DNA from: Budorcas taxicolor
Taxonomy: Eukaryota; Chordata; Mammalia; Artiodactyla; Bovidae
Direction of reading: 5' to 3'
DNA: 64,000 bases
NCBI RefSeq assembly: GCF_023091745.1
Contig: NC_068930.1
Location: forward strand, 4,734,262-4,798,261
A program made the translations under genes and the position numbers. Under the pieces are notes generated by a model, which saw only the letters and a program-made list of their open reading frames with translations, did not search any database and was not told the DNA's origin. This document shows positions 33,072-44,285 of the stretch, one piece after another (the first letter of the stretch is position 1; each line of letters begins with the position of its first letter).

Positions 33072-34857
33072 AATTCAGTTCAGTCACTCAGTTGTGTCTG
33101 ACTCTTTGCGACCCCATGGACTGCAGTACACCAGGCCTCCCTATCCATGACCAACTCCTGGAGTTTACCCAGCTCATGTCCATTGAGTTGGTGACACCAT
33201 CTAGCCATATCATCCTCTGTTGTCCCCTCTCCTCCTGCCTTCAATCTTTCCCAGCATCAGGCTCTTTTCCAACGAGTCAGTTCTTCACATCAGGTGGCCA
33301 AAATGCTAGAGTTTCAGCTTCAGCATCAGTCCTTCCAATGAATATTCAGCACTGATTTCCTTTAGAATGGACTAGTTGGATCTCCTTGCAGTCCAAGGGA
33401 CTCTCAAGAGTCATCTCCAACACCACAGTTCAAAAGCATCAATTCTTCAGTGCTCAGCTTTTTTTATAGTCCAACCCTAACATCCATACATGACTACTGG
33501 AAAAACCATAGCCTTGACTAGATGGACCTTTGTTGGCAAAGTAATGTCTCTGCTTTTTAATATGCTGTCTGGTTTGGTCCTAGCTTTTCTTCCAAAGAGT
33601 AAGCGTCTTTTAATTTCATGGCTGCATTCACCATCTGCAGTGATTTTGGAGCCCCCCAAAATAAAGTGTTACTGTTTCCACTGTTTCCCCATCTATTTGG
33701 CATGAAGTGATGGTACCAGATGCCATGATCTTCGTTTTCTGAATGTTGAGCTTTAAGCCAACTTTTTCACTCTTCTCTTTCACTTTCATCAAGAGGTTAT
33801 TTAGTTCTTCACTTTCTGCCATAAAGGTTGTGTCATCTGCATATCTGAGGTTATTGATATTTTTCCTGGCAATCTTGATTCCAGCTTGTGCTTCATCCAG
33901 CAGGGTGACAATATACAGCCTTGACGTACTCCTTTTCTGATTTGGAAGCAGTCTGTTGTTCCATGTCCAGTTCTAACTGTTGCTTCCTGACCTGCATACA
34001 GATTTCTCAAGAGGCAGGTCAGGTGGTCTGGTATTGCCATCTCTTTCAGAATTTTCCACAGTTTATTGTGATCCACACAGTCAAAGGCTTTGGCATAGTC
34101 AATAAAGTAGAAAGAGATGTTTTTCTGGAACTCTCTTGCTTTTTCCATGATCCAGCGGATGTTGGCAATTTGATCTCTGGGTCCTCTGCCTTTTTAATAC
34201 CAGCTTGAACATCTGGAAATTCATGGTTCACGTATTGCTGAAGCCTGGCTTGAAGAATTTTGAGCATTACTTTATGAGTGTGTGAGATGAGTGTAATTGT
34301 GCGGTAGTTTGAGCATTCTTTGGCATTGCCTTTCTTTGGGACTGGAATGAAAACTGACGTTTTCCAGTCTTGTGGCCACTGCTGAATTTTCCAAATTTGC
34401 TGGCATATTGAATGCAACATTTTAACAGCATCATCTTTTAAGACTTGAAATAGCTTAATTGGAATTCCATCACCTCCACTAGCTTTGTTCGTAGTGATGC
34501 TTCCTAAGGCCCACTTGACTTCACATTCCAGGATGTCTGGCTCTAGGCGAGTGATCACACCATCATGATTATCTGGGTCGTGAAGATCTTTTTGTACAAT
34601 TCTTCTGTGTATTCTTGCCACCTCTTCTTAATATTTTCTCCTTCTGTTAGGTCCATACCATTTCTGTTCCTTTATTGAGCCCATCTTTGCATGAAATATT
34701 CCCTTGGTATCTCTAATTTTCTTGAAGAGATCTCTAGTCTTTCCCATTCTATTGTTTTCCTCTATTTCTTTGCACTGATCACTGAGGAAAGCTTTCTTAT
34801 CTCTCTTTGCTATTCTTTGGAACTCTGCATTCAAATGGGTATATCTTTCCTTTTCTT
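33072..34857 (-). mobile_element. BovB LINE, 5'-truncated
   Basis: The 3' tail lies at the left (CAGTTCAGTCACTCAG). The reverse transcriptase and linker follow to about 34857, where the element ends in a (TA)n tract. About 43 bases are missing near 33898 relative to the copy at 15062. Confidence 0.94.
33480..34850 (-). pseudogene. BovB reverse transcriptase, broken
   Basis: The frames at 34046-34621 and 33801-34148 carry NKASGGDGIP, IDYAKAFDCVDH and KGVRQGCILSPC. The deletion near 33898 puts the palm ADD box out of frame, and MAESEELNNLLMKV appears in another frame (33628-33822). Not functional. Confidence 0.88.
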
Positions 34858-34863
34858 TTACAT

Positions 34864-34869
<6 letters not shown>

Positions 34870-34911
<42 letters not shown>
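34870..34911. repeat. (TA)n microsatellite
   Basis: About 21 uninterrupted TA units directly at the BovB 5' truncation point. Confidence 0.95.
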
Positions 34912-34915
<4 letters not shown>

Positions 34916-35090
34916 TTACACCAGTCAGCTGCTTAGGTTGCTATTTGTTTTACATGTAGCTGTCCAGTGTCCCCAAGCACCACTCCCTGAAGACACTGTC
35001 TTTTCTCCATTGTATATTCTGACCTCCTTTGTTATAGATTAGCTGGCAATAGGTGCATGAGTTTATTTCTGCGCTCTCTACTCTGTTCCC

Positions 35091-35093
<3 letters not shown>

Positions 35094-35135
<42 letters not shown>
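35094..35135. repeat. (TG)n microsatellite
   Basis: About 21 TG units inside L1 sequence. Confidence 0.95.
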
Positions 35136-35140
<5 letters not shown>

Positions 35141-35217
35141 CATACTGTTTTGATTACTGTAGCTTTTAGTATAGTCTGAAGTCTGGGAGAGTTTTTTTTT
35201 TTCCCCCTCAAGATTGC

Positions 35218-35475
35218 AATGGCAGGCAGCGCCACCTCACCTGCTTGCTTGTATCCCTTACTGCTGCTGCTGCTGCTAAGTCTCTTCAGTTGTTTCCAAC
35301 TCTGTGTGGCCCTATAGATGGCAGCCCACCAGGTTCGCCCATTCCTGGTATTCTCCAGGCAAGAATTCTGGCAAGAGTGGATTGCCATTTCCTTCTCCCG
35401 TATCCCTTACTAGTATCCTGTATTAATAAATCTACTTCTTGCCTATCACTTTACCTCTCATTGAATTTCTTCTTT
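35218..35475. repeat. possible LTR remnant within L1
   Basis: Where L1 should read straight through TCAAGATTGC-TTTGGC there is extra sequence including AATAAATCTACTTCTTGCC and CTCTCATTGAATTTCTTC, words common at the 3' ends of class I LTRs. A BovA SINE inserted into it. Termini are not clear enough for a firm call. Confidence 0.35.
35263..35399 (-). mobile_element. BovA monomer SINE
   Basis: A reverse-complement single BovA unit with (CTG)n at its left. GTATCCCTTACT flanks it at 35251-35262 and 35400-35411, a perfect 12-bp TSD. Confidence 0.94.
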
Positions 35476-35719
35476 GCAAAAATAGTTGCTTTGGCAATTC
35501 AAGGTCTTTTGTGGTTCCAAATAAATTTTAGAATTATTTGTTCTAGATTTGTGAAAACTGTCATTTTAATAGGGATTGTATTAAATCTGTAGATCACCTT
35601 GGGTAGCATGTTCATTTTAACAATATTAATTTTTCCAGTCTTAGAGCACCATATATCTCCATTTCTATTAGACCTTTTGAAATTGCCCTTCATCTCTTTG
35701 AAACTCTGTCCTTTTTTTT

Positions 35720-36640
35720 TTTTTCCAATTTAGTCCATCTCTCTTCTTCATATTAGATAATTTCTACTGATTTATCTTCAGGTTCACTGATTCTTTACTC
35801 TGTTATCTCCATTCTGCTATTAAACCCATGTAGTTAATTTACTTCAGATACTTTTCAATTCTAAAGTTTTCTTTTTAAAGAAAAATTAATTAAAAAATTT
35901 TTTTTCATTCAATGCAAGTGTATTTTCCTTTGCTTCACTGAGCAAAGGTATGATAGCTGTTTTAAATTCTTGACTGATAACATCTGAGTCATTTCTGCTT
36001 GACATCCGTCAACTTCTTTTCCCCTGAGGCCAAATCATATTTTCCTGGTACTTTATGTATCAAATTGTTTTATATTATATCCTGGTCATTAGGAAGACAT
36101 GTTGTGGAGACTCTGGCTTATGTAATACTGTTCTGAACTATGCAGACATTTAACTCGGGTTGACTCAACCTCAAAACTGCCATAACTGATGTGGGGAGCA
36201 TGTGCACAATGTTTTCAGTTTGCTTCATCCATGTATGTTTAAGTGATCAGCAAGAAAGTTTGGCTGAGTTTAAAAATGGAATTTGGGATTCATCTTCTCT
36301 GATTCTATTATTCATAAGGATCCCCCTTATTCTCTGATGACCCTGATTAGTTTGGTCTCCTTTTATTGGTTCCTCTCCCCAGAAGATAGCAAGCTTTCTA
36401 TCAAATCTTACCTGCCTCACATTGCCGTCTCCCTAACTGTGGCTGATCTCAGGGCAAAGTTGCAAAACATGGGAACTCTCCCTTCAGGTCCCTTGTTCCC
36501 AATTTTAGCTTTTTCCTCAAATCTACATGTGTTTGTTCAGTTTCCAGAGCCTTTAGGCATTTCAATGTTGTTGTTATTGTTTAGACTTCATAGCTATTAT
36601 CTGCAGGAAGATTAATTTGTCAGGCTTCTGATTTTATGTA
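35720..36640 (-). repeat. old L1/HAL1 5' region
   Basis: TTCAGGTTCACTGATTC, CATCTGAGTCATTTCTGC, CAAATCATATTTTCCTGG and TGTTGTGGAGACTCTGG are in the order of an old L1M or HAL1 ORF1/5' region in reverse. The right half is less certain. Confidence 0.55.
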
Positions 36641-36960
36641 AACTGTTTCCTTTTTCTGATGGAGTGCAGCTGGGCATGGGCAACTTTATGACTTGATAGA
36701 TCAAATAGTAGTCCACCATGGAAGTTTCAGTTCATGAAGTCACTTGAAGTCCCCTTATCAGGCATTTAGTCTTTTTCAGAGCCAAGTAGTTAAGATAATT
36801 GGAAAATTTCAGACTAGGATAAATATTATTTGCTGTTTACTCAAGAGTCACCATGGCTTACAGTTTTTAACTGAGAACATGCATTTTCCTCCCTACATGA
36901 TAAATGTTAGGAAAGGTCTTCCTTTTCAAATGAAATCTCATTTATCTACTCTATTATCTC
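36641..36960. other. unassigned DNA
   Basis: No feature recognised. May be an outer part of the ERV-like segment that follows. Confidence 0.35.
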
Positions 36961-36962
36961 TA

Positions 36963-37012
36963 TGGGCTTCCCTGGTGGCTCAGAGGGTAAAGCATCTGCC
37001 TGCAATGCGGGA
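36963..37012 (+). mobile_element. Bov-tA head fragment
   Basis: GGGCTTCCCTGGTGGCTCAG to CTGCAATGCGGGAG is only the tRNA-like head; the BovA body is absent. Confidence 0.85.
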
Positions 37013-37014
37013 GC

Positions 37015-37920
37015 CTTCCCTAGGCATCTTTGGTATCTGCCACTCCCAGTTTTCCAGTCTCTCTCAGTAAAATGTCATCAATGTAGCAGACAAGAATGAT
37101 TTCCTGTAGAATGCTAAGATAAGCAAATACTTTGCAGATTGTTCTGGCAGAGTGGTAGAGGTTGTGTAGCCCTGAGGTAAGGGAATACAGAGTCTCACTG
37201 TTCTTGCCAGACACAGTGAATTCATTCAGATGTTTTCTGGTCATTGAGACAGAAAAATTATCATCTTCCAGATTCATCATTTTGTACCAGTAACCAAGAA
37301 CTATATTTATTTGCTCTGGTTAAGAAAATATACCTGGGGCAGCAACTGTGATTGTAATCATTATTTGATTGCATTTATAGTAATATGATATCATTCTTTA
37401 AGACCTATATGATCTCTGGAGATATGATATGAATCACCAACTACTATATATTTCAAGCTTTTGAATGTGGTAAAATCTTTGAAATTTCACAGGGCTGTGT
37501 TTTTCTGTTTTGTTAAAGAGGTAGCTCCATAGTTTCCATTGGTCTTTCATCCAATAATATGTTTTGCTCCATTGACTAGGGAGCCAATTGAAGGTTCTGA
37601 CAATTGCTAAGGATGGTTAGTCCAATCATATGCTCAAGACATAGGAGAATAACTTTAGCTTGTGTTTGTGAACCACTGACATAGGCTCAAAATCTTTATT
37701 TATTTTTTACCCTTTGTGTTTCCTCCCTGTTTAGTGAACCACAGAATTAGTTCTAAGTGTCCACAGAAGATCTGGGTTTTTCTCATTCTCCAGCACACAA
37801 TTGGACTTCTAACTGGATATAACTCAGACTGGGAAATGTTAGGAAGAATAAATTCACTATTAGTACTCATGATATTATCAGAAACTGCTTCCTCAAGGTT
37901 CTCCATTTCATTCAAGGGGC
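37015..37920 (-). pseudogene. ERV-L-like pol fragment, decayed
   Basis: An 86-codon minus frame at 37020-37280 carries YIDDILL in a reverse-transcriptase-like setting, and further minus frames reach 37915. The reading frame is interrupted throughout and no LTR is visible at either end. I infer an ancient class III (ERV-L) endogenous retrovirus fragment with no coding capacity. A diverged class I element is the main alternative. Confidence 0.5.
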
Positions 37921-38031
37921 TCTGGGTCTGTGAACTAACTACAACTTGGGACTTGGTACAGGATTTTGAATCTTCCTGGTATTTGTTCCCCAGCTAAGAA
38001 TTCCTTTTTCAATACAGGTTAAGTGAAATTG

Positions 38032-38360
38032 CTGCATAGGACTTCTGTGGCTGTATAGTGGATAAGAATCTGCCTGCCAATGCAGAGGACACAGGTTTGA
38101 TCCCTGGTCTGGGAAGATTCCACATGCCACAGAGCAACTAAAACCTATGTGTCACAACTACTGAGCCCAATGCTGTAACTACTGAAGTCCCTGTGCCTAG
38201 AGCTTATGCTCCACAGCAAGAGAAGCCACCACAATGAGAAGCCTATGTACTACAACAAAGAGAAGCTCGCATGCACCACAACTAGATAAAGTTCATGAGC
38301 AGCAACAGAGACCCAGTGCAACCAAAAGAAAATAAATTAAACAAATTAAAAAAAAATTTA
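38032..38360 (+). mobile_element. CHR-2-type SINE
   Basis: The tRNA-like head (GGACTTCTGTGGCTGTATAG, TTTGATCCCTGGTC) is followed by the long CHR-2 body (CACAACTACTGAGCC, CAAGAGAAGCCACCACAATG, ACCCAGTGCAACC) and an A-rich tail. It is close to full length. Confidence 0.88.
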
Positions 38361-38683
38361 AAAACTGCTTCATGGATTGCTCCTATATTTTTCTTTTATG
38401 TACCTTGTGATCTATTGGCTAACACCAAAATCCCCCTGGAAGGCAAGCCTCAATAATTATCATTCTGGCCTTGTTCCCTACTGTAGCCCCACACCCAGCT
38501 TGTCTCTGGCAGTAAGTTGCTGCTGCTCTGCCTCTGCTTAATCATTTTGCTCTAATAAGTATGTGAAAGAAAGCAGAGAATTTATGAAGTCAGAAATTCA
38601 AGCACTGTAGTACTAAACTAACAAAGGGAGCTTACTGAAATATTTGGGAATGCGGGAGCTTTAACATCATAGATTATGATTCA
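38361..38683. other. unassigned DNA
   Basis: No feature recognised. Confidence 0.4.
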
Positions 38684-38685
38684 GC

Positions 38686-38895
38686 AGGTCTTAGTGGAGT
38701 AGTGGTAAAAAATTTCCCTGCCAATGCAGGAGATACAGGGAATGTGGTTTTGATCCCTGATCTGAGAAGATCCCCTGGAGGAGGAAGGGGCAACTCCCTC
38801 CGGAATTCTTGCCTGGGAAATCCCACGGACAGAGGAGCCTGGCAGCTACAGTCCATGGGGTTGCATAGAGTCAGACCTGACTTAGCAATGAAACA
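38686..38895 (+). mobile_element. Bov-tA SINE
   Basis: A diverged tRNA-like head (GTCTTAGTGGAGTAGTGG) and BovA body (GATCCCCTGGAGGAGG, GGAATTCTTGCCTGGG). Confidence 0.88.
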
Positions 38896-39379
38896 TGCAA
38901 GTCGGTCTTCGATAATCTCAGGAATCTGAATTTTTTACCAAATGCTTTAGGTGGTTTCAATGGTATTTATCCAGACACACCCTCACCCTTGTCCCTTGTG
39001 TTCCCCTGCAACCACAACCCACTTCAAAGAATATCTACTATTAATTATTAATGGCTGCCCCCAGTTCTTTTGAATATCCTGCCATCACTTTTGATAGCTT
39101 CTCACATTCTGAATCCTACTTCCCCAAAGTGGAATTGAAACAGTCTTACATCTCTCAGGCTTTTGTCTTTCTGTGCAAGGGGACTTAGGCTCTATCTGTT
39201 CTATAGTAGTAACTTTCTATTTGTAACAAAAACAGTCTTGTATGGGACAGCAGGACAGTTCTATGATATGGTTCTGAGAAATGTTCACAGAAACAAAACC
39301 TAAGTAGAGGCTGGCCTTTCATCCCTTCTGATTTCACTGTGATCTTTGCAATATTTCTTTATAAACCTTTAATTACAGC
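38896..39379. other. unassigned DNA
   Basis: No feature recognised. Confidence 0.4.
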
Positions 39380-39868
39380 ATATTAAAAGGCAGAGACTTT
39401 GCCAACAAAGGTCTGTCTAGTCAAAGCTATGGTTTTCCCATAGTCATGTATGGATGTGAGAGTTGGACTATACAGAAAGCTGAGTGCTGAAGAACCGATG
39501 CTTTTGAACTGTGGTGTTGGAGAAGACTCTTGCGAGTCCCTTGGAGTGCAAGGAGATCCAACCCGTCCATCCTAAAGGAGATCAGTCCTGAATATTCATT
39601 GAAATAACTGATGCTGAAGCTGAAACTCCAATACTTTGGCCACCTGATGTGAAGAACTGACTCATTTGAAAAGACCCTGATGCTGGGAAAGATTGAGGGC
39701 AGGAGGAGAAAGGGACAATAGAGGATGAGATGGTTGGATGGCATCACCTACTCAACGGACATGAGTTGAGTAAACTCCAGGAATTGGCAATTGACAGGGA
39801 GGCCTGGCATGCTACAGTCCACGGGGTTTCAAAGAGTTGGACACAACTGAGCGACTGAACTGAAGTGA
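39380..39868 (+). mobile_element. BovB LINE 3' end
   Basis: Sense BovB from TTTGCCAACAAAGGTCTGTC through GTGAGAGTTGGAC to the ACACAACTGAGCGACTGAACTG tail. A TGA inside the AGAAAGCTGAGTGC region and other changes break the ORF. Confidence 0.93.
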
Positions 39869-39879
39869 ATTGCTGGCCA

Positions 39880-40018
39880 GGAATGGGTTCCCTCAACAGA
39901 CCTGGGTTGTTCAAATCCTGCACATTCTAAAAAAAGACTGTCTTCAAGACTAGCCCTTTAGTGGAGCCCTGGGAAATAATCTCTGAGCCTTTGCAACACT
40001 CTGCCTTATAAGGCATTA
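39880..40018 (+). repeat. old repeat, left part
   Basis: Continues across the BovA insertion into 40747-41090. The two parts together look like one ancient LTR-like repeat. Family not determined. Confidence 0.3.
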
Positions 40019-40029
40019 CATGTCTACAT

Positions 40030-40735
40030 GCTGCTGCTGCTGCTAAGTCGCTTCAGTCGTGTCTGACTCTGTGCAACCCCATAGACAGCAGTCCACCAGG
40101 TTCCGCAGTCCCTGGGATTCTCCAGGCAAAAACACTGGAGTGGGTTGCCATTTCCTTCTCCAATGCATGAAAGTGAAAAATGAAAGTGAAGTCGCTCAGT
40201 CGTGTCCAGCTCTTCGCGACCCCATGAGCTGCAGCCCACCAGGCTCCTCTGTCCATGGGATTTTCCAGACAAGAGTACTGGAGTGGGGTGCCATTGCCTT
40301 CTCCAATGCATGAAAGTGAAAAATGAAAGTGAAGTCGCTCAGTCGTGTCCAGCTCTTCGCGACCCCTTGAGCTGCAGCCCACCAGGCTCCTCTGTCCATG
40401 GGATTTTCCAGACAAGAGCGCTGGAGTGGGGTGCCATTGCCTTCTCCAATGCATGAAAGTGAAAAATGAAAGTGAAGTCGCTCAGTCGTGTCCAGCTCTT
40501 AGCGACCCCATGAGCTGCAGCCCACCAGGCTCCTCTGTCCATGGGATTTTCCAGACAAGAGCGCTGGAGTGGGGTGCCATTGCCTTCTCCAATGCATGAA
40601 AGTGAAAAATGAAAGTGAAGTCGCTCAGTCGTGTCCAGCTCTTCGCGACCCCATGAGCTGCAGCCCACCAGGCTCCTCTGTCCATGGGATTTTCCAGACA
40701 AGAGCGCTGCAGTGGGGTGCCATCGCCTTCTCCGG
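40030..40735 (-). mobile_element. BovA SINE with fourfold tandem unit
   Basis: CATGTCTACAT flanks the whole element (40019-40029 and 40736-40746), so it entered as one insertion. The CTGCTGCTGCTG tail and the first BovA unit (40030-40160) are normal for a reverse BovA2. The other unit is then present four times in direct tandem, with an exact period of 143 bases (CAATGCATG at 40161, 40304, 40447 and 40590). The copies differ from one another by only a few bases. Confidence 0.95.
40161..40731. repeat. 143-bp tandem repeat, 4 copies
   Basis: Each unit runs from CAATGCATGAAAGTG to GCCTTCTC. Near identity between units, for example TCTTCGCGACC against TCTTAGCGACC, shows that the amplification is recent, or has been homogenised, relative to the first SINE unit. 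Confidence 0.93.
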
Positions 40736-40746
40736 CATGTCTACAT

Positions 40747-41090
40747 TATGACCCCAAGTAAAAACTCTGAACGCCAACATTTGGATGAGTTTCTCTGGTT
40801 GGCAATATTTCACATGTGTCGTCACACGTCATTGCTGGGAGACTTTCGCAAACCGCCACGTGAATGCACTGGAGAAGACATCTGGGAGTTTGTGTCTTGT
40901 TTCTCCTGGACTTTGTCCTATCTCTTTTTTTTTCTTTGTTAATTATAGTCTGTATTCTGTTGCTATCATAAACTGTAGCTATGAGTATAACCATAGGTTT
41001 TCTGAAGTCCTGTGAGTCCGTTAGCAAATCATTGAGCCTGAGGGGAGTGGAGGGAAACTCTGACACACCTGCCTAAACTGGTTACAGTGT
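40747..41090 (+). repeat. old LTR-like repeat, right part
   Basis: CCCCAAGTAAAAACTCTGAACGCC, TCTGGTTGGCAATATTTCAC and GCAAATCATTGAGCCTGAGG resemble the 3' half of an ancient mammalian LTR. I cannot name it reliably. Confidence 0.35.
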
Positions 41091-41470
41091 ATTCTGTTGT
41101 CTCCAATTGAGAACTATTACTGACACAGAATTGATCCTAAAAGATCCTCAAAGAGACAGAAATCTGGGACTAGTGTCTAAAGTGATTGGTTTGAAGGCAG
41201 TTAGAATCTAGGTAGTGTTAGAAAATGGAACAGAAGTCAATGGCAGTTAGTGACCAAGTAGTTACTTAAATGATGTCTTAGAGTCAACTGGACATGAGTG
41301 GTTATTGAAAGAAAGACTGTGATGAAATGAGAGATTCTTTGTTCATATCATTAAGAAGTCTCCTAGATGACATTTACAAAGTCTAACTTAACGTAAAAGA
41401 GCTAGAGTAGAAATCTGAATGGTTTGGTCTACATAGACATTTAGACACTTAACAGAGGTTAATTGGAAAG
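41091..41470. other. unassigned DNA
   Basis: No feature recognised. Confidence 0.4.
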
Positions 41471-41475
41471 AAGAT

Positions 41476-41605
41476 TCCCTTGGAGGAGGGCATGGCAACC
41501 CACTCTAGTATTCTTGCCTGGAGAATACCATGGACAGAGCCTGGCAGGCTGCAGTCCATAGGGTGGCACAGAGTCAGACATGGCTGAAGTGACTTAGCAC
41601 ACACA
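41476..41605 (+). mobile_element. BovA SINE fragment
   Basis: CTTGGAGGAGGGCATGGC through GAGTCAGACATGGCTG: a BovA body lacking the tRNA-like head. Confidence 0.9.
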
Positions 41606-42449
41606 TGATTAGAAAGTACAAGGACTGAGATAGGTGTGTAGTCCACTATGCTGTTTTCGATCAGTACAACTTTAGTTCTGGTTGAACAAGGCTTAACTTA
41701 TAGCCTCTCAGTAGAGACAACATACTTTCCAGAAAGACACCATGATGCCTCAATCAGATGGGGGACTTGTGAGCACCAGCTGCATCATTTCTCAGTAGGT
41801 CCAGTAGGCCCACAAACCCTCTTGTGATTAATTTTCCAGATTTTGAATGGCACTTATAATAGGCATGCTTGTCATCTGGCAGGATCCTCACATCAGCTCT
41901 CTGATCCATGAAGTGGGGTTCTATTAAGCTATGCACCTACCCTGTATTAAAAAAACAACAAATTAATACCATTCTACAATGGGAATGTTGGTGATTAGCG
42001 CTACCACCAAAAACCTGAAAGAGACAGAAGTGTTGATTTCTATCACATCTCCCATTTAACTTGCCTGTTTGCCCTGTGCAAAAATCAGATGGATATTAGA
42101 GAGTGACATTATGATTATCATAGGTCTAGTCAGATGGTGATTTCAACTGCAACTTCTGTTCCTAGAATGGTGATCTGCCTCACCTCCTTTTCTCTTTCCT
42201 ACCTCATTTTCCCCTCCATTGCTTCTCTTGCTTTTTAAAATTTGTATTTGCAGAATATGTCATACCTCCAGAGAAATATGTAACATCTATAAGCACTGTT
42301 TCATCACTGATAATAAAGTGCACCCTCATGTAAGCTCTACACAAGGTAATATATGAACTAGTGCTAGACCCTTAGAAGTTTCACACATGCCCTTCTCAAA
42401 TGGTAAACCTTCCCTCTACCCTAGAATGAATCACTGCGCTGACTTTTCC
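41606..42449. other. unassigned DNA
   Basis: A minus frame of 60 codons at 41754-41936 (FVGLLDLLRND) could be a scrap of retroelement protein, but I cannot assign it. Nothing else seen. Confidence 0.35.
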
Positions 42450-42655
42450 CAGCTGGTGCTAGTGGCAAAGAACCTGTCTGTCAATGCAGGAGACATAGGA
42501 GCCATGGGTACAATCCCTGGGTCAGGAAGATCCCCTGGAGGAGGGCATGGCAACCAGCTGCAGTATTCTGGGCTGGAGAATCCCTTGGACAGAGGAGCCT
42601 GGCAGATTACAGTCCATGTGGTTGCAGAGTCAGACACGACTGATGCAACTTAGCA
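42450..42655 (+). mobile_element. Bov-tA SINE
   Basis: A diverged tRNA-like head (CAGCTGGTGCTAGTGGC) and BovA body ending GACACGACTGATGCAAC. Confidence 0.9.
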
Positions 42656-42799
42656 CTAGTATGCAAATGACAATAATGCCTTTACTTTTCTTTATAGGTT
42701 TATTTCCATAGAGGGCTTCCAGGGAATATACATGGTATTTTGACCACTACATAAATAAAATCATACTATATATTTTGCTTTATGATTCCTCTCTTCACT

Positions 42800-43345
42800 T
42801 TAAAGTATTAGTGTTCTATTGTATTGTAATTGTATTATAACAAACTTAATGGCTTAAAAACACACATTTCTTATTACATAGTTTCCATGGGTCAGACCAC
42901 CTGCATTAATTGAGTCATCTGCTCAGGGTTTCACCAGGGTGGCATGTGGGTGTCAACCAGGGATGCAGCCTTATCTGAAACTCAGAATCCTCTTTCACTC
43001 TCACTGGTTATTAGCGGAATCTAACTCCTTATAGTTATAGGACTGAGCTTCTCTCTCTCTCTCTCTCTTTTTTTTATGAGCTGCCAACTGGAGACAACTC
43101 TCAGTTTTTATATCATTGCTGTATGTGTCACTCCATTCACAACATGGCAGCTCATTTCTTCAAGGTGAGCAGAATCTCTCACCAGTCTGCTGCAGTGGAG
43201 TCATATTACACACCATAATCAAGGGAGTGACTATCCCATCATATTCACAAGTCCCTTCAACACTCAAGTGGTGGGGATTATTGTGTGTATACCAGGGGTT
43301 TTGAATCTTGGGGCCATCTTAGAATTCTGCCTACTGCTCTAAACA
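42800..43345. repeat. old interspersed repeat, family uncertain
   Basis: AACTTAATGGCTTAAAAACAC, GGCATGTGGGTGTCAACC, ACAACATGGCAGCTC and GGGGCCATCTTAGAATTCTGCC are in the order of a widespread ancient mammalian repeat that I recognise but cannot name safely. It includes a (CT)9 tract near 43054. Confidence 0.4.
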
Positions 43346-43349
43346 TGAT

Positions 43350-44030
43350 ATCTATACTTCATTTATTTTAATTGTGTTATTCCATTGAACCTGTACTATT
43401 TACTTACCATTCTACTGTTGATTTACAATTGTGTTATTGTCTATTTTTATTTTAACAAACAAGCTACCATGAACATTTTTATACATATATCTTGCTATAA
43501 ACTTAAAAAAAATTATTTTGGCTGCACTGGGTCATTGTTGCAGTATGCAGGTGAATCTTATTGCATGGGCCCTAGAGCATTGCCCAGCATCATGTAGAAT
43601 CTCAGTTACCGGAGCAGGGATTGAACATGTGACCCCTACATTGGAAGGCAAATATTTTACCATTGGGTGGCAAATATTTTACCATTGGGCCACCAGGGAA
43701 GCCCCTTGTTACAAACTTCTTGTGCAAGAGTTTCTCTATGATATGTAACTAGGAGTAGAATTGCTTATTCATAGGTTGTGTTATGTGTCCAACGTCACTA
43801 GATGATGTACAGTTTTCAAAGTAATTTATCAATTTATATTCCCCACAGCATAGTATGAAAATACACACTTGTCTACAGCTTTACCAATTTTTGTTTTTTA
43901 TACTTAAATTGTTTTGCCAAGTTGGCAGGGTAGTAGTTATATATCATTATAACTTTGCATTCCTATGACTGCTAATGAGAATGAACATTTTTTCATATGT
44001 TTATTGACTAACTACTTTTTCTGAAAATGG
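43350..44030 (-). repeat. old L1 (L1M-type) fragment, split
   Basis: CAAGCTACCATGAACATTTTT left of the CHR SINE, and GTAACTAGGAGTAGAATTGC and TGCTAATGAGAATGAAC right of it, are antisense L1 ORF2 3' sequence in order. Confidence 0.7.
43503..43703 (-). mobile_element. CHR-1-type SINE with internal duplication
   Basis: A reverse CHR SINE with its head at the right (GGGCCACCAGGGAAGCCCC). The word GGCAAATATTTTACCATTGGG occurs twice in tandem (about 43649-43690). The flanks TTGCTATAAACTT and TTGTTACAAACTT form a TSD with two differences, matching the split in the surrounding L1. Confidence 0.85.
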
Positions 44031-44284
44031 TCTCCTAACTGGAAGGGCTAAGATGAAAGAGTGGTTGTTGGGCTTCTTTGGGTTTTAGAGGCAACATATG
44101 CCACATTTGGGCTGTTTCAAACTATATACTGGGGAGTCTATTAGACTGCCAACTCTTAGTAATCTTGAGCAAGAAAAGGCTCTCCAGCTGAAGCAAGCTT
44201 CAAGAAAGCATCTCTGCCATCTAGTCTGTAAGAGCTAATGGGTCCAGTCAAACTTGAAGTGCCTGTAACTGACTAGATACTACA
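44031..44284. other. unassigned DNA
   Basis: No feature recognised. Confidence 0.4.
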
Positions 44285-44285
44285 G

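Larger units (their letters stand above)
34930..35715 (-). mobile_element. L1 ORF2 fragment, interrupted
   Basis: CTTTTCTCCATTGTATATTCTG, GTTTTGATTACTGTAGCTTTTAG and, further right, GGTCTTTTGTGGTTCCAAATAAA and ATCTGTAGATCACCTTGGGTAG are antisense L1 ORF2 in order. It is interrupted by a (TG)n tract (35094-35135), a roughly 110-base insertion of uncertain origin around 35215-35475, and a BovA SINE. Confidence 0.82.

Noticed and set aside
40161..40731. Regularly spaced repeats resembling a CRISPR array
   Set aside because: The units are contiguous 143-bp BovA monomers with no spacers, in a mammalian genome.
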